DNA of 22,796 bases from Chara braunii (taxonomy: Eukaryota > Streptophyta > Charophyceae > Charales > Characeae), in contig BFEA01000298.1 of assembly GCA_003427395.1 (NCBI GenBank), positions 433,886 through 456,681 of the forward strand. The letters are read 5' to 3'. The notes under the pieces are model-generated. The model saw only the letters and a list, made by a program, of their open reading frames with translations. It ran no database searches and was not told the DNA's origin. The translations under genes were made by a program, and so were the position numbers. Position 1 is the first letter of the stretch. The number at the start of each line of letters is the position of its first letter. This document shows, one piece after another, positions 1 through 9,212 of this stretch.

Positions 1-58
1 TTTTTTTTTTTTTTTTTTTTGCACTGTGGGCCCGAAAGGCTCCCTGTAGTTTATTTTT

Positions 59-118
59 GAATTTCTTGCTGAAAATTGCGTTGAAACTGTCGGAGAATTT
101 CTTGCTGAAAATTGCGTT
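59..118. repeat. Short direct repeat, about 24 bp twice
   Basis: Two nearly identical copies of a segment beginning GAATTTCTTGCTG occur at 59-83 and 95-118, with a period of 36 bp. They follow a 20-base T run at the very start of the window. No coding potential is seen in 1-336. Confidence 0.75.
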
Positions 119-336
119 TGAAGTTTTGGCCCTCCTCTAACCGCATGTCGAAGAGCAGACACTTATCCCAAGAAGGAAGGCGCTTTTCGTGTGTAAGAAA
201 AATTGTGTTGTGCTGATACTATCAAATACAGACATGTTTGTTTGTTTGTTTTTTTTAAATACAGAATTTCTTATGCACGAAGAGCACACACTTGGTGACT
301 AACGTCGGATGTACAAGAGTCAGTGCAGAACTTGGA

Positions 337-419
337 CCTCCAGAGTATACACATCGTGCACCTGCAGAGTACGCATATCGTGCACCTGCAGAGTATGCAC
401 GTTGTGGACCTGCAGAGTC
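337..419. repeat. 24-bp tandem repeat, 3.5 copies
   Basis: Contiguous 24-bp units at 337-360, 361-384 and 385-408 plus a partial unit at 409-419 share the core CCTGCAGAGTAYGCA. The shared 24-base phase creates overlapping ORFs on both strands that are repeat translations, not genes. Confidence 0.85.
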
Positions 420-444
420 GATCTGGCATTCTTTGACGTGTGGA

Positions 445-694
445 GTCGATGTGACATCTCCTATTGGTGTGTGTAGTCGACGTGACATCTCCTATTGGTG
501 TGTGTGTAGTCGACGTGACATCTCATATTGGTGTGCGCAATCGACGTGACATCTCCTATTGGTGTGTGTAGTTGACGTGACATCTCCTATTGAAGTGTGT
601 AGTTGACGTGACATCTCCTGTAGGTCTGTGCAGTTCGTGTGTCATCTCCGTTTGGTGTACTGAGTTGAATTGTTGTCTCCGGTTGGAGTTGTTG
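445..694. repeat. 31-bp tandem array, about 8 units
   Basis: Units start near 445, 476, 509, 540, 571, 602, 633 and 664. The consensus core is GTCGACGTGACATCTCC followed by TATTGGTGTGTGTA. The first five units are close copies and the last three are increasingly diverged, so the array decays toward its right end. One unit is 33 bp because of an extra TG pair. Confidence 0.9.
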
Positions 695-1455
695 TGATGT
701 GACGGTCTTGGACTTGTGGCGTTGATGAGTCATCTGCGCCGATTCTCCGGTGAACCGAACTGGAATCTCATCTTGGACAAGCTTCGTCTCATCGGTCTGC
801 CTGAGTGATGTTCCCCTTTGCCCTCTGGGATAACGTTTCCCTGTGCCCTTTGTAAAAACAAGGTCGAGACTGGACGACCTTCATTCCGCTCCTTCAACGC
901 AGTCGGAGATGCCGAGAGTGCCCAAGATGTGGCGATCACTCGCAGAGATCTTGTTGTGCGATGCAATGCAACATTCATTTGCAAGGATCTGTCGATCCAT
1001 ATTGCGCAGGGAGCCGGTGGACGGACCACATTGTGTTTTGCAACACCATGACAGGATTCGAACCCTTGACCTCCCTCCAACAAGAACTGCTGTATTCCAG
1101 CACCATTTACAATCTGTACTTTGGTAAGCTCGAGTTACGTTGATATAATACATCAGCAGGAATTCTGAGAGTGTGCACAGGCCATGACTTTTCGGGATGA
1201 ATCTGATTGCATTTACAGCCAGATATTCATGGAAATGACCGTAATTACGTCCAGAGCGTAGTAAAAAATCTCACAGTGAGAGTGAGAATGCCCTGAAGCT
1301 ACCAATGACATAATCAAGGTAATGTAAATAAATAACCACACCCCTTCGCTGCACATCTCAGCGGCCCATGTTCGCACTCGCCTTGCACTGCCAGTCCTCT
1401 GTTGGGCCGCTTTTCCGCCACTCTGTCACGATTGGCCATCTTCACCCGAACAGAA
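695..1455. other. No gene seen, apart from the SINE-like head at 1050-1110
   Basis: Short ORFs exist on both strands at 730-1150, but none shows a recognisable domain and several overlap in opposing frames. I see no credible gene. Confidence 0.5.
1050..1110 (-). repeat. tRNA-like SINE head (pol III boxes)
   Basis: On the minus strand, 1052-1065 reads as a B-box/T-arm motif, GGGTTCGAATCCTG. About 35 nt 5' of it, near 1097-1110, is a weaker A-box-like segment. No acceptor stem closes, the T stem is imperfect and no regular anticodon loop forms, so this is not a functional tRNA. A tRNA-derived SINE head is the simplest reading. The body and tail are not defined. Confidence 0.4.
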
Positions 1456-1459
1456 CGCC

Positions 1460-1565
1460 TAGTCATTATAGCTATCTATATTTATTCGGACGACGACGGT
1501 AGGCTGTGGTAAGGTCAGTCTGCAGGCCTACCGTCGTCACCCGAATAAATATAGCTATATTGACC
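1460..1565. mobile_element. Foldback/MITE-like inverted repeat
   Basis: The left arm, about 1460-1504, and right arm, about 1525-1565, are near-perfect inverted copies separated by about 20 bp. The left arm has a 4-bp insertion (CTAT) and there are a few mismatches. The outer ends resemble the GTCATTATAGCT ends of the element at 11619-11675. It is too short to encode anything, so it would be a non-autonomous foldback element. Confidence 0.65.
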
Positions 1566-1566
1566 A

Positions 1567-2624
1567 GGTGCAGATCAGAAAAATACCCACGTACATCTGC
1601 AAACTTTTTATCAACGAGGGCGGGGTCTTAAGCATGGCCTACTGGGGCAGATCCGGGAAAGCATAGTCGCGGCACAGTGGTACTGTTAGGTTTACTTGGT
1701 CGCAGGAGAGGAATAGCCTTTCTCCATCGAAACGAGCAAGACTATAGCCAGGGCAGAATGCTGCTATTGTCCTCCACCTAATGGAATGATGACAATGACG
1801 GTATACTCTGCGTCTGGATACAGGGATAATTACCTCATGTTTTATCACTGGATCCAAGGAAGACGGGTAATCTCACAAAATAACACTCGTATGTATTGAG
1901 CTCGTAATGGTACTTCACAATTACAAAGTTTTTCTACAGCTAAAGAATAAGCATGTTCCTGTGCCATCATAGAAACATAATCTAATCGGTAGCCATCTCC
2001 ACATTTAGGTGCAGACTGTGCAGTTTGGCGTCGACACGTTCAGATGCATTCAGAAATTTCACATGCATTCTACGTCCAGTGAGCTTCAGTTGTGGAGAGC
2101 CTTAGCCCCTTTTCCTTCTTGTGTCCTTTTTTTTTGTTCTTCGTCTTTTGGTTCTCTTTCCTCTATTTTCTTAGTTTAAATTCAAGACCGAAAATACTAA
2201 TGTCAGCCCCTTTGTTTTTCCAAAAACCAAGTTTATTACACTAATCGGGAAATGCGCGCAGCGTCCAAGCTGAGAAGGGGAAGCCAAAGTGACCGAAAGA
2301 GGGGACCAAAACCAAGCATCAAAGTCGCTGCAAGCTCCCACTGTCACAGCGGACGGTAATATTGAAACTGCTGCTCAGGGCATACTCGCTCCAGGCAGGA
2401 CCTTTTCTTAGCTCCAGGTGTGATTGCGGTCCCCGATGCATCCAGGTTCATCGAAGTCGGATTCATTTGTGAAAAGTGCTACTGTGAGTAACCTCGCTCC
2501 TTCCGTTGGGGCACCATCCCAGATAGAGAACCGAGCATCTGTCACCCGGTTCAATCCCAGGTTGCTGTAGTTGAAAAGCAGCCATCCTCGTCTATTGTAA
2601 TCCAACTTGCCTCTCCATCCCCAG
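1567..2624. other. No gene seen
   Basis: Only short ORFs without recognisable domains occur here, for example on the minus strand at 1639-1857. A pyrimidine-rich patch lies at 2105-2165. I find no repeat or RNA gene I can support. Confidence 0.5.
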
Positions 2625-2657
2625 AAAAAAAAAAAAAAAAAAAAAGTTTCCCCTTGT

Positions 2658-2688
<31 letters not shown>

Positions 2689-2689
2689 C
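2625..2689. repeat. Adjacent homopolymers: A21 then C30
   Basis: A run of 21 A at 2625-2645 is followed after 14 bases by a run of 30 C at 2660-2689. Opposing short ORFs through here only translate the homopolymers. Confidence 0.95.
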
Positions 2690-3384
2690 TGGCCGCCTTG
2701 TTGAACCAGAAGACCATTCACTGGCAACAGAAAGCAAGCAACAAGTTATGTCTACGGCTTTGGGTCTCGCCGCACGGCACACGAAACGAAAACGAATCGA
2801 GTGCATCTGCCCACTGAAGGTGGCAAAATACAGTCGTTACTATTTATAGAAAACCGATGAACCTCGCTTTTTGTCTGGGGGAAGATACATTCGTTTCTGT
2901 TTGTGCTTGGTGTCCCACCTGAAAACCCCACTGCGAAGTCGAACTTGCAGCAGCAATCAAAGCCCATGTTTTTACTATTTAAGTTTTTAGTTCTTTTGAC
3001 AACAGTATATAATTCGATAATAATTTAATAAAATAATAATATCTGCATTCCAATTTCCCAACCCCATGGGGTCAACGGGCATCTCACCAAAAGCTGAAAA
3101 GGAGAACGCCTCGACTCCATTTCACGAAATAGAAATCTGAAAAATTGAAAATTCAAAAATTCAGTTATGGTATTGCGCCTGGATTCAGCAGATAAGCTAC
3201 GACGCAATCCAAGTTTCTGGAACTTGGTCGAATCATCAAGGTAGTCTCTTATTATGGTGTTGGATCCTGAGTCTGTATGGTTTTGTCTTTTGTTTTCGTC
3301 GTCAGCCCTTATTTGTGACTTTGGGCCTGGCTCTCCACAAGCACAAAAGACAAAAAGATAGGGCGGTGTATATTTCCATGTTCT
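2690..3384. other. No gene seen
   Basis: A 139-codon minus-strand ORF spans 3025-3444 but shows no recognisable domain, and it reads into the repeat at 3385-3547. The DNA around 2965-3050 is AT-rich. Nothing else is supportable. Confidence 0.45.
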
Positions 3385-3547
3385 AGCAGAAGATTCGTTC
3401 TCACTTTGCACATTTGGTGAGTGGTGGAGCAAGGCAGGGGACAATGCTCCAATCTAATCGTGGGGAGCAACACGGCTGCGAACCCGGCCCAGCATCCCTT
3501 GTCAGAACACAGAAGATTTTTACGAGCAGAAGATTCATTCTCACTTT
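3385..3547. repeat. 23-bp direct repeats flanking a 117-bp segment
   Basis: Positions 3385-3407 and 3525-3547 are the same 23-bp sequence (starts AGCAGAAGATTC) with one mismatch. The 117 bp between them contains the dispersed repeat at 3445-3500. The arrangement resembles a target-site duplication around a short retroposon, though a local duplication is also possible. Confidence 0.6.
3445..3500. repeat. Dispersed two-hairpin repeat, copy 1
   Basis: This 56-bp sequence matches 19804-19860 with about seven differences. It can form a first hairpin, TGCTCC with GGAGCA, and a weaker second hairpin, GCTG with CAGC. Read on the minus strand it contains GGTTCGCAGCC, a degenerate B-box. Confidence 0.6.
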
Positions 3548-4802
3548 CAGTCGAACTACTGGGGCCATTACCACCGGGCTTGGACTAAAGACGATGGACG
3601 ATTGACGACATGAAAGATTCAGGAACAGTCCTAATTCACTACTCAAGCTCTACGGAGGCACGAGAACAGATGTATCAAAAAGCCTCCCAATGCGTGACCC
3701 ATTCCATCGCACCTAAGACTACAACCAGCATGACTATTTTCAGCACAAACCCGAGCTCTACCAGGCGTCATGCTCCTGTCGGCTCCGGCCAGCATTGCTC
3801 CAGCTCCGACCCCCGATGGCCACTGAGACTGCCCCCGCAAACAGCCTCCCAGATACCTCTACCGGGCCTCACGTCCCGACAAACTAGGTCACAGAGTTGC
3901 GCCACCTGGTTCCAGCTCCGGCTCCGGCCAGCGGTGCCCTTAGCGGAATCACAGATGACTTTCTGGATAGTGCCTATTCCTTCAAGAGGGATCACCCCTC
4001 CCTCCCAATACCCCTCCTGCCCCCTCAGCCCTACACTGTCTCCGCCGAAATGAGGCTCCCGCTCTGCCTCAACCCCAATGTAGGACCAACCTCCTCCCCC
4101 GCTTTCCCCAGGGGCATGCAGTTCCCTCCTAAAGCATGCCCCCCCACCCATTCCCCATTTCTGACTCCGCTGGGGTTGATATTGATGTTGACCCCACACA
4201 CCAACCCCTGTCCCAGAATAGGGCAAACCCCTAATGCCGCCCCTACCTCTCTGAGACACTAACCCCCCGTCTCTTTACTGCTTCCACCTGATGTCTATTT
4301 GCCGGCGAGTAACCTGATATCCTAGCTGTGTCGAGTTAAAGCAAACCATAGACATGGACCAACGCCATGCACGGGACAGAGAGGACGGTCCCATCGCCAG
4401 TTGTGTGGATCTCCCGGACGCTCATTGGCAGGAGTTGACATGCCAAAGGGTCTGCTGTGTTCAGGGTACTCCAAGACCCAAGAGACACAGACCAGTGTGA
4501 GCTGCAAGGGTGGTGGAAGGTGGAAGAGGCTGCATCCACTCCACCAGTTTCAATGGTGGCCCAAGGAAAACTGCCCCCGCTCTTTCTGCCAACAAGAAAC
4601 TGTATAATCCCTGTATGCAAAACGGTATCTCAACCCCAACATTCGAGGGGACTCTCTGTTTTGGATCCGAGCCGTCAAATTGCTCCATTGCTGGCTAGGT
4701 GGATTCCATGGACTCTGTTGTTGAAGGGCCCGTTTCGACCACGTGGCCACATATGAGTCATCTCTTTCGGTTTACCATTTTGAATTGGCAAGTCATTCAC
4801 AA
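3548..4802. other. No intact gene; possible degraded element DNA
   Basis: Several overlapping plus-strand ORFs (3610-4053, 3897-4262, 4401-4756) are proline/serine rich and have no recognisable domain. Pieces of 4330-4500 read like an ordinary charged protein in one frame, with a stop at the end, so this may be a decayed upstream part of the Ty3/Gypsy element. I cannot show that. No reverse transcriptase YxDD motif is visible. Confidence 0.35.
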
Positions 4803-5440
4803 TAATAGCGGTTCTTAGAAGGGCATACTTGTTACGAAAGGACCAGCCTGTCAGTTGGGACGTGGAGTGTGAACAGACCTTCGTGACCCTCAAAGACGCT
4901 ATGGCGACGGCACCTATTTTGATCCGACCAGACCCCTCGAAACAGTTCATTCTTATCACGGACTAGCAACCGGAAGCTATTTCCGCTATTCTAGCGCAGA
5001 AGGGGAACGATGGTCGATAACATGTCATCAAGTACTCGTCGCGCACGGTGCCAGACGAACGCAGGAATGACTCAGCACCCCAAGGCGAATGCTATGCGGT
5101 AGTCTGGGGAATCCAGCACTTCCATCCGTATCTGTACGGGCAGAAGTTCCGCCTCGTAACGGATCATGAGCCCCTGCTGGCCTTAGAGAAGCTCACTAAT
5201 TACACGGGCATGATTGGACGTTGGGCGGTACGACTACAGGAGTACGACTTCGACATCATCCACTGGAAGACAGAGAGGCACGACAACGCAGACGGACTGA
5301 CACGTCTGCATCGGCCCGCTAAAGTACCGAAGGGCGAAGAAATCACTCCGTGGAAGGAATCGGAACCAGCAAACGGGCCTAAGTACGGACATGTAGCAGT
5401 TCTCCCGCGTGGCAAGAAACAGACCGGTGGTAATGGGTGA
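4803..5440 (+). pseudogene. Ty3/Gypsy RT C-terminal region and RNase H relic
   Basis: Translation begins within the sequence joining reverse transcriptase to RNase H (LLRKDQPVSWDVECEQTF) and runs through an RNase H domain of the Ty3/Gypsy type. RNase H degrades the RNA strand of the RNA:DNA hybrid during reverse transcription. Acidic residues in the expected places are the Asp codon at 4961, Glu at 5087 (GECYAVVWG), Asp at 5162 (VTDHEPL) and Asp at 5291 (DNADGLTRL). Two in-frame stops break it, TAG at 4964 and TAA at 5018. The longest open stretch starts at 5048 and ends at TGA 5438-5440. The next domain continues in the +1 frame, so an indel lies near 5400-5440. The RT palm upstream is absent or unrecognisable. 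Confidence 0.8.
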
Positions 5441-7049
5441 CGGAGGTAACCTCACTACCCCGCTTTCTCCCATCTCCTCTTCGTCTATTCTCTCCCTTCC
5501 TGATAAATTTTGCTATTTTTGCGAAGCAATTTCTCGCGTATACTTTGTCTCCATGTGCCCTAACGGGGAAGGGTATGCGGAATGGATAGACTGTCGACAG
5601 TGTGTCGCACGAGCTCATGGCTCGTGCATCCAATACCGGAACGACAGTAAACCATGGTTATGCCCCTTGTGTCGAGTTGACAAGATCCCGACCGAGGCTC
5701 GCTTTTTGGATGCCCCGTCAGAAGGATTGGAAAAGACCCGAAAGTTTAGCCGGGCCGAAGTATGGACCGACATCGCTTTGATTGCCACCTTAGTGGGTAA
5801 CCCCCTCCAGGATTTCACCAAGGAAGATCGGAGGAGGGCTAACGAAAGGGCTCGGGATTATCGATGGGTCGAGGGTAGGTTAGAAAAACGGAAAACGAAT
5901 GGCAGTGGGATTTGGATGGTTGTACCGCACCCGTTCATGAGGTATGACTGGGTGAAGACAACACATGAAGAAACGGCAGCCCATTTTGCCGTACGGATTA
6001 CAGAGTCGGCTATCGAAAAAAATGAATGGTATTAGTTCAATATTCGAGACGATGTGAAATTCATCGTCGCAGACTGCCAAGTCTGCGCTGCTGACAAGGC
6101 GCCGATCCAACCGCCAAGATCGATAGTTCCAACGGTAGTTGAGCAGCCGTTCCAGAGGGTGAGTATGGATACCACCGATATCGTGGTACCCCCTGGTCCT
6201 AATAGTTGTGAATATTCAATCCTGTTGGTATTTGTCGACCATTTTTCGAAATGGATCGAGGCCTATTCGTGTAGCACACGACAAGCCGCCAAAATCGCGT
6301 GGTATGTTACCCGTTTTTTACGGATGCATCAGGATACGGAATAAATCCTGACCGATAACGAGGCTGAATTTAGAGGAGAAGTATTGAGGAACCTGGTCAT
6401 ACACGGTGTCGCTGTGCGGAATACCGTGCCCCATATGTCACAATCCAATGGGCTAGTAGAAAACGCAAATAGGGTGATAAAGACAGCGCTGCGACGAAAC
6501 ATCGCGGCACGGGATCCGAGACCCTGGCCCGATATCGTCGACCACATCCTAGCGGTCCATCGCGGAACGCCCCATGAATCGACATGCTTGAGCCCCTTCC
6601 AACTAAGGACCAATAGCATCGCTTGCGTTTCGATACCAAGCCTCCCTGACGAATCGACGATCAACCGCCGGCCTACAAGGGCCACGACACGGGACAAGGC
6701 CAAGCGACACTTAGAGTTAATGGAAGGTTCCCTCCCTAGGCTAGCCCGGAAACGCCAGAAAATGATCGAGTTGGCCCACGACCAACAGGTCTGAAGCTAC
6801 GAGGCCCGGAACGGGAACGCAGGACCACGACCCCAGTACAAATTGGGGGACATCGTGCAGGTGAGGAAACGTGCTCGCCAGGGCAAGCTAGCGCATTGAT
6901 TCTTCGGGCGATTCCGCGTGATTGAGCTCGGACCCAATGGTGTGAACATTGTGCGGCTTGCGCTTGAGGTCTCCGGCAGCCGGTCGGCTCGTCCGATCAT
7001 CCGCCACGTGTCCTACCTTCGCCCCCTTCCTCCTTCCCCATCTTTGTAG
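5409..7049 (+). pseudogene. Pol relic: PHD-type finger plus integrase
   Basis: One reading frame carries a PHD-like Cys4-His-Cys3 finger (5511-5672), a charged linker, an HHCC zinc finger (HEETAAH near 5965, CQVC near 6080) and an integrase core. The core's catalytic acids are Asp 6168 (SMDTTD), Asp 6354 (LTDNEAEF) and Glu 6459 (GLVEN). It ends with an SH3-like C-terminal domain containing YKLGDIVQV. Integrase inserts the cDNA into chromosomes. Stops at 6033 (TAG), 6342 (TAA), 6792 (TGA) and 6897 (TGA) interrupt it, and at least two of them sit where a Trp would be expected. The frame closes at TAG 7047-7049. The Asp-Glu spacing is 34 intervening residues, one fewer than the usual 35. No chromodomain is visible at the C-terminus. 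Confidence 0.85.
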
Positions 7050-7155
7050 TCGTCTGATTCCTCCTCCGTGCGGAAGAGGACGACGACTGCTTATCGCCTG
7101 CCTCTCCGTCTCCTTCTCGTTCTCTTTCTATTACTCCGTCTCCATCGCCATCGCC

Positions 7156-9212
7156 ATGAGTTTTCTTGCGGAGCAAGCTCTCGGCAATCCTCTGCGGGTG
7201 CCACGGTGTCACATCTCGGCGATTCGACAAGTTCATCATCTGCGGCTCAATCCAGATCTCCGACGACTTGCGCAGTTCTTCTGTACCCAGGGAGTGTACG
7301 CGGCCGCTGAGTTTCGTTTTGCAGGTAGTCCCCGCGCGATTGTTTTAGCAGAGACGGTAGGAGTTCATCGGCGATCGGCTGCAGGAATCAGCCCCGTGTC
7401 TATGGTGGTCGCCTTTAGTGGCGACATCAGCACCATCAGCCCGCTGCGGCATAAAGCCAGCAAGACGTCGCTCCGACTCTGGGCGCAGTAGTTGGCGGCA
7501 GAGTGGAATCGTTGGCTTACGCCCCACGGAGATCACCTTTTTCCCACGGACGACGTCGATCTCGACGGGATCCGAACCTTCTAGCACGAGCCGACGGTGG
7601 TGCTTCCGGAACTGATCCCCTTCCCCCGTCCTCAATGAACCCAACCCCGATCTCCATTTTCGACCTCCCCTCCTTCTTTCCCACCTTCTGGCAGTCCGGA
7701 GTCCATCCGCATCTTTCCTTTCGACTGGAATCACTTGTTGTCCCCCTTCTCGATCCCCTGGAGTGGAGGCGTTGGCGAGAACCTTTCATTGAACTGTCGG
7801 TGTGTCTGGTCGGCGTAAGAGTCGCGTGGACGCGGCACGGGGATCACCGCCAGTGGGCCGAGTACCTCGAGCTGCTGATCATCCAAGTGTGGCGAACAAA
7901 AGTGGAGGGCGATCTGCACGGATTCCTCTTCGGATCGGTGCGGCCTGATCACCGCCAACCGATCGCGCATGAGTTAACGGTCCCCCTTGCGCGCCGACGA
8001 TCTCAACCTCGAGATCGCCGAGCGACGACAGCCCGGTCCCGCACATCCTCACGTGGATCTTGGCGCCATATCTTCAGTGGTCGGCGTGCTTGGAGGAACC
8101 TGGAAGCGGCCGTAACCCACCGTCACAACGCGACTATCTGAACCCGCACGAGATAGTCGACCTTGCCTTCTTCCAAGATCGGACAGCTTCCGAGAATGAA
8201 GACATAGAGATTGAAGCGGAAGAAGAAGAAAGCTCAGAAGAAGAAAGCTCAGAAGAAGAAGAAGAAGAAGAAGAGGCCGACGAGGAAGAAACTCCCGAAG
8301 AAGGGAGTTACAGTGAGCACAGCGAGGGCGAGCAGAGTGAAGACGAGGAGGAAGAAGGGCAAGACGACGAAGAAGAAGACCAGGAGGAATTGAAGGAGTC
8401 GGAGTACGAAGGATTCGAGGAGGAAGTACGCGACGAGGCTCTGGTGCAGGCACAGGCGCAGAAGAGGGAAGAAATCGCAGCCGGGAAGAGACAGTTGGAA
8501 TTCGCCAGCGCAGCCGGCTAGCCGCTCGCCGACGATCCGGCCCGGGATCCAGAGCCACCTAAGCCCGAGGATGGAGAGACAGTTGCCGAGACTTCGGCTG
8601 CACCAGCAAGACGGTGACGAAGCCGATCCCCCTCCCCCTCCGCCTCCGACCGCCCACCAACTCGTCCACGTACCGATGGGGGGCATCGGGCTTCGTCCCC
8701 AGTCCTTATCCCGTCGTCCCCTTGATCACCTCTCCTTCCACTAGATCACCACCCGCGTCACCTTCCCCGCCAATCCCTTCCCCATCGATACCTTCCTCTT
8801 CTTCTACACTACCCGCATCGTTGTCACTGTCCATCCCCACGCTTCCACCCGATGCGCCCTCCCCGTCTTCTGCCTCCATATCCTTTTCCTCAGTGCCGCA
8901 TGGAGAGGCCATAATATGATCGAGGTATATTGCATGATTACGGGGACTATCCCCGCATGCGAGAACCACGATCATTTCCGCGCGGCCCTTTTTCGAAACT
9001 TTACCACCCTCTATCCCGACTACCTCGCATCCCTCCCTCACACTGGCAACCGATTCCCCCGCTTTCACCAGATCGTGCTACCTGGAACTTCCTGAGACGG
9101 TGGTCGGAATGGAGAGCTTCCTTCCCCCGTTGCCTATCAACCCTCCCCCTCGCCAACCCTCCATGTATTGTCTCCCCTTTCCCCTCCCCGACGCTCGCTG
9201 ATGCATAACTAG
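7156..9212 (+). pseudogene. Frame-shifted 3' ORF relic with acidic domain
   Basis: Coding-like sequence continues through several frames. Frame 1 from ATG 7156 runs to about 7620 with stops at 7489 and near 7591. Frame 3 at about 7635-7975 contains FFPTFWQSGVHPHL and EWRRWREPFIEL. Frame 2 at about 7982-8521 contains LNPHEIVDLAFFQDR, then a long Glu/Asp/Ser-rich stretch at about 8200-8430. A Pro/Ser-rich stretch (8614-8919, frame 1) follows. Last comes frame 3 from ATG 8916 (MIEVYCMITGTIPACENHDH), stopping at 9093 and again at 9210-9212. I recognise no family. No signal peptide or membrane segment is visible, so an envelope protein is unlikely. Its place directly after integrase suggests an accessory ORF of the retrotransposon, but a separate decayed gene is possible. 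Confidence 0.5.

Larger units (their letters stand above)
4803..9212 (+). mobile_element. Degraded, 5'-truncated Ty3/Gypsy retrotransposon
   Basis: The domain order is RT tail and RNase H (4803-5440), PHD-type finger (5511-5672), integrase (about 5960-7049), then a 3' ORF relic (7156-9212). RNase H upstream of integrase is the Ty3/Gypsy order. Gag, protease and the catalytic core of reverse transcriptase are not recognisable. LTRs were not located, so 9212 is the end of recognisable coding relics, not a proven element end. In-frame stops throughout pol show that it is dead. Confidence 0.75.

Noticed and set aside
445-694. Possible CRISPR array
   Set aside because: Units are directly contiguous with no unique spacers, and the context is eukaryotic. 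It is an ordinary minisatellite.
1050-1110. tRNA gene on the minus strand
   Set aside because: A T-arm-like motif is present, but the acceptor stem does not pair, the T stem has a mismatch and no 7-base anticodon loop forms.
8060-8521. Independent acidic nuclear protein gene
   Set aside because: It has no ATG at its start (TTG only). Coding-like sequence continues upstream and downstream in other frames, so it is part of a broken longer ORF.
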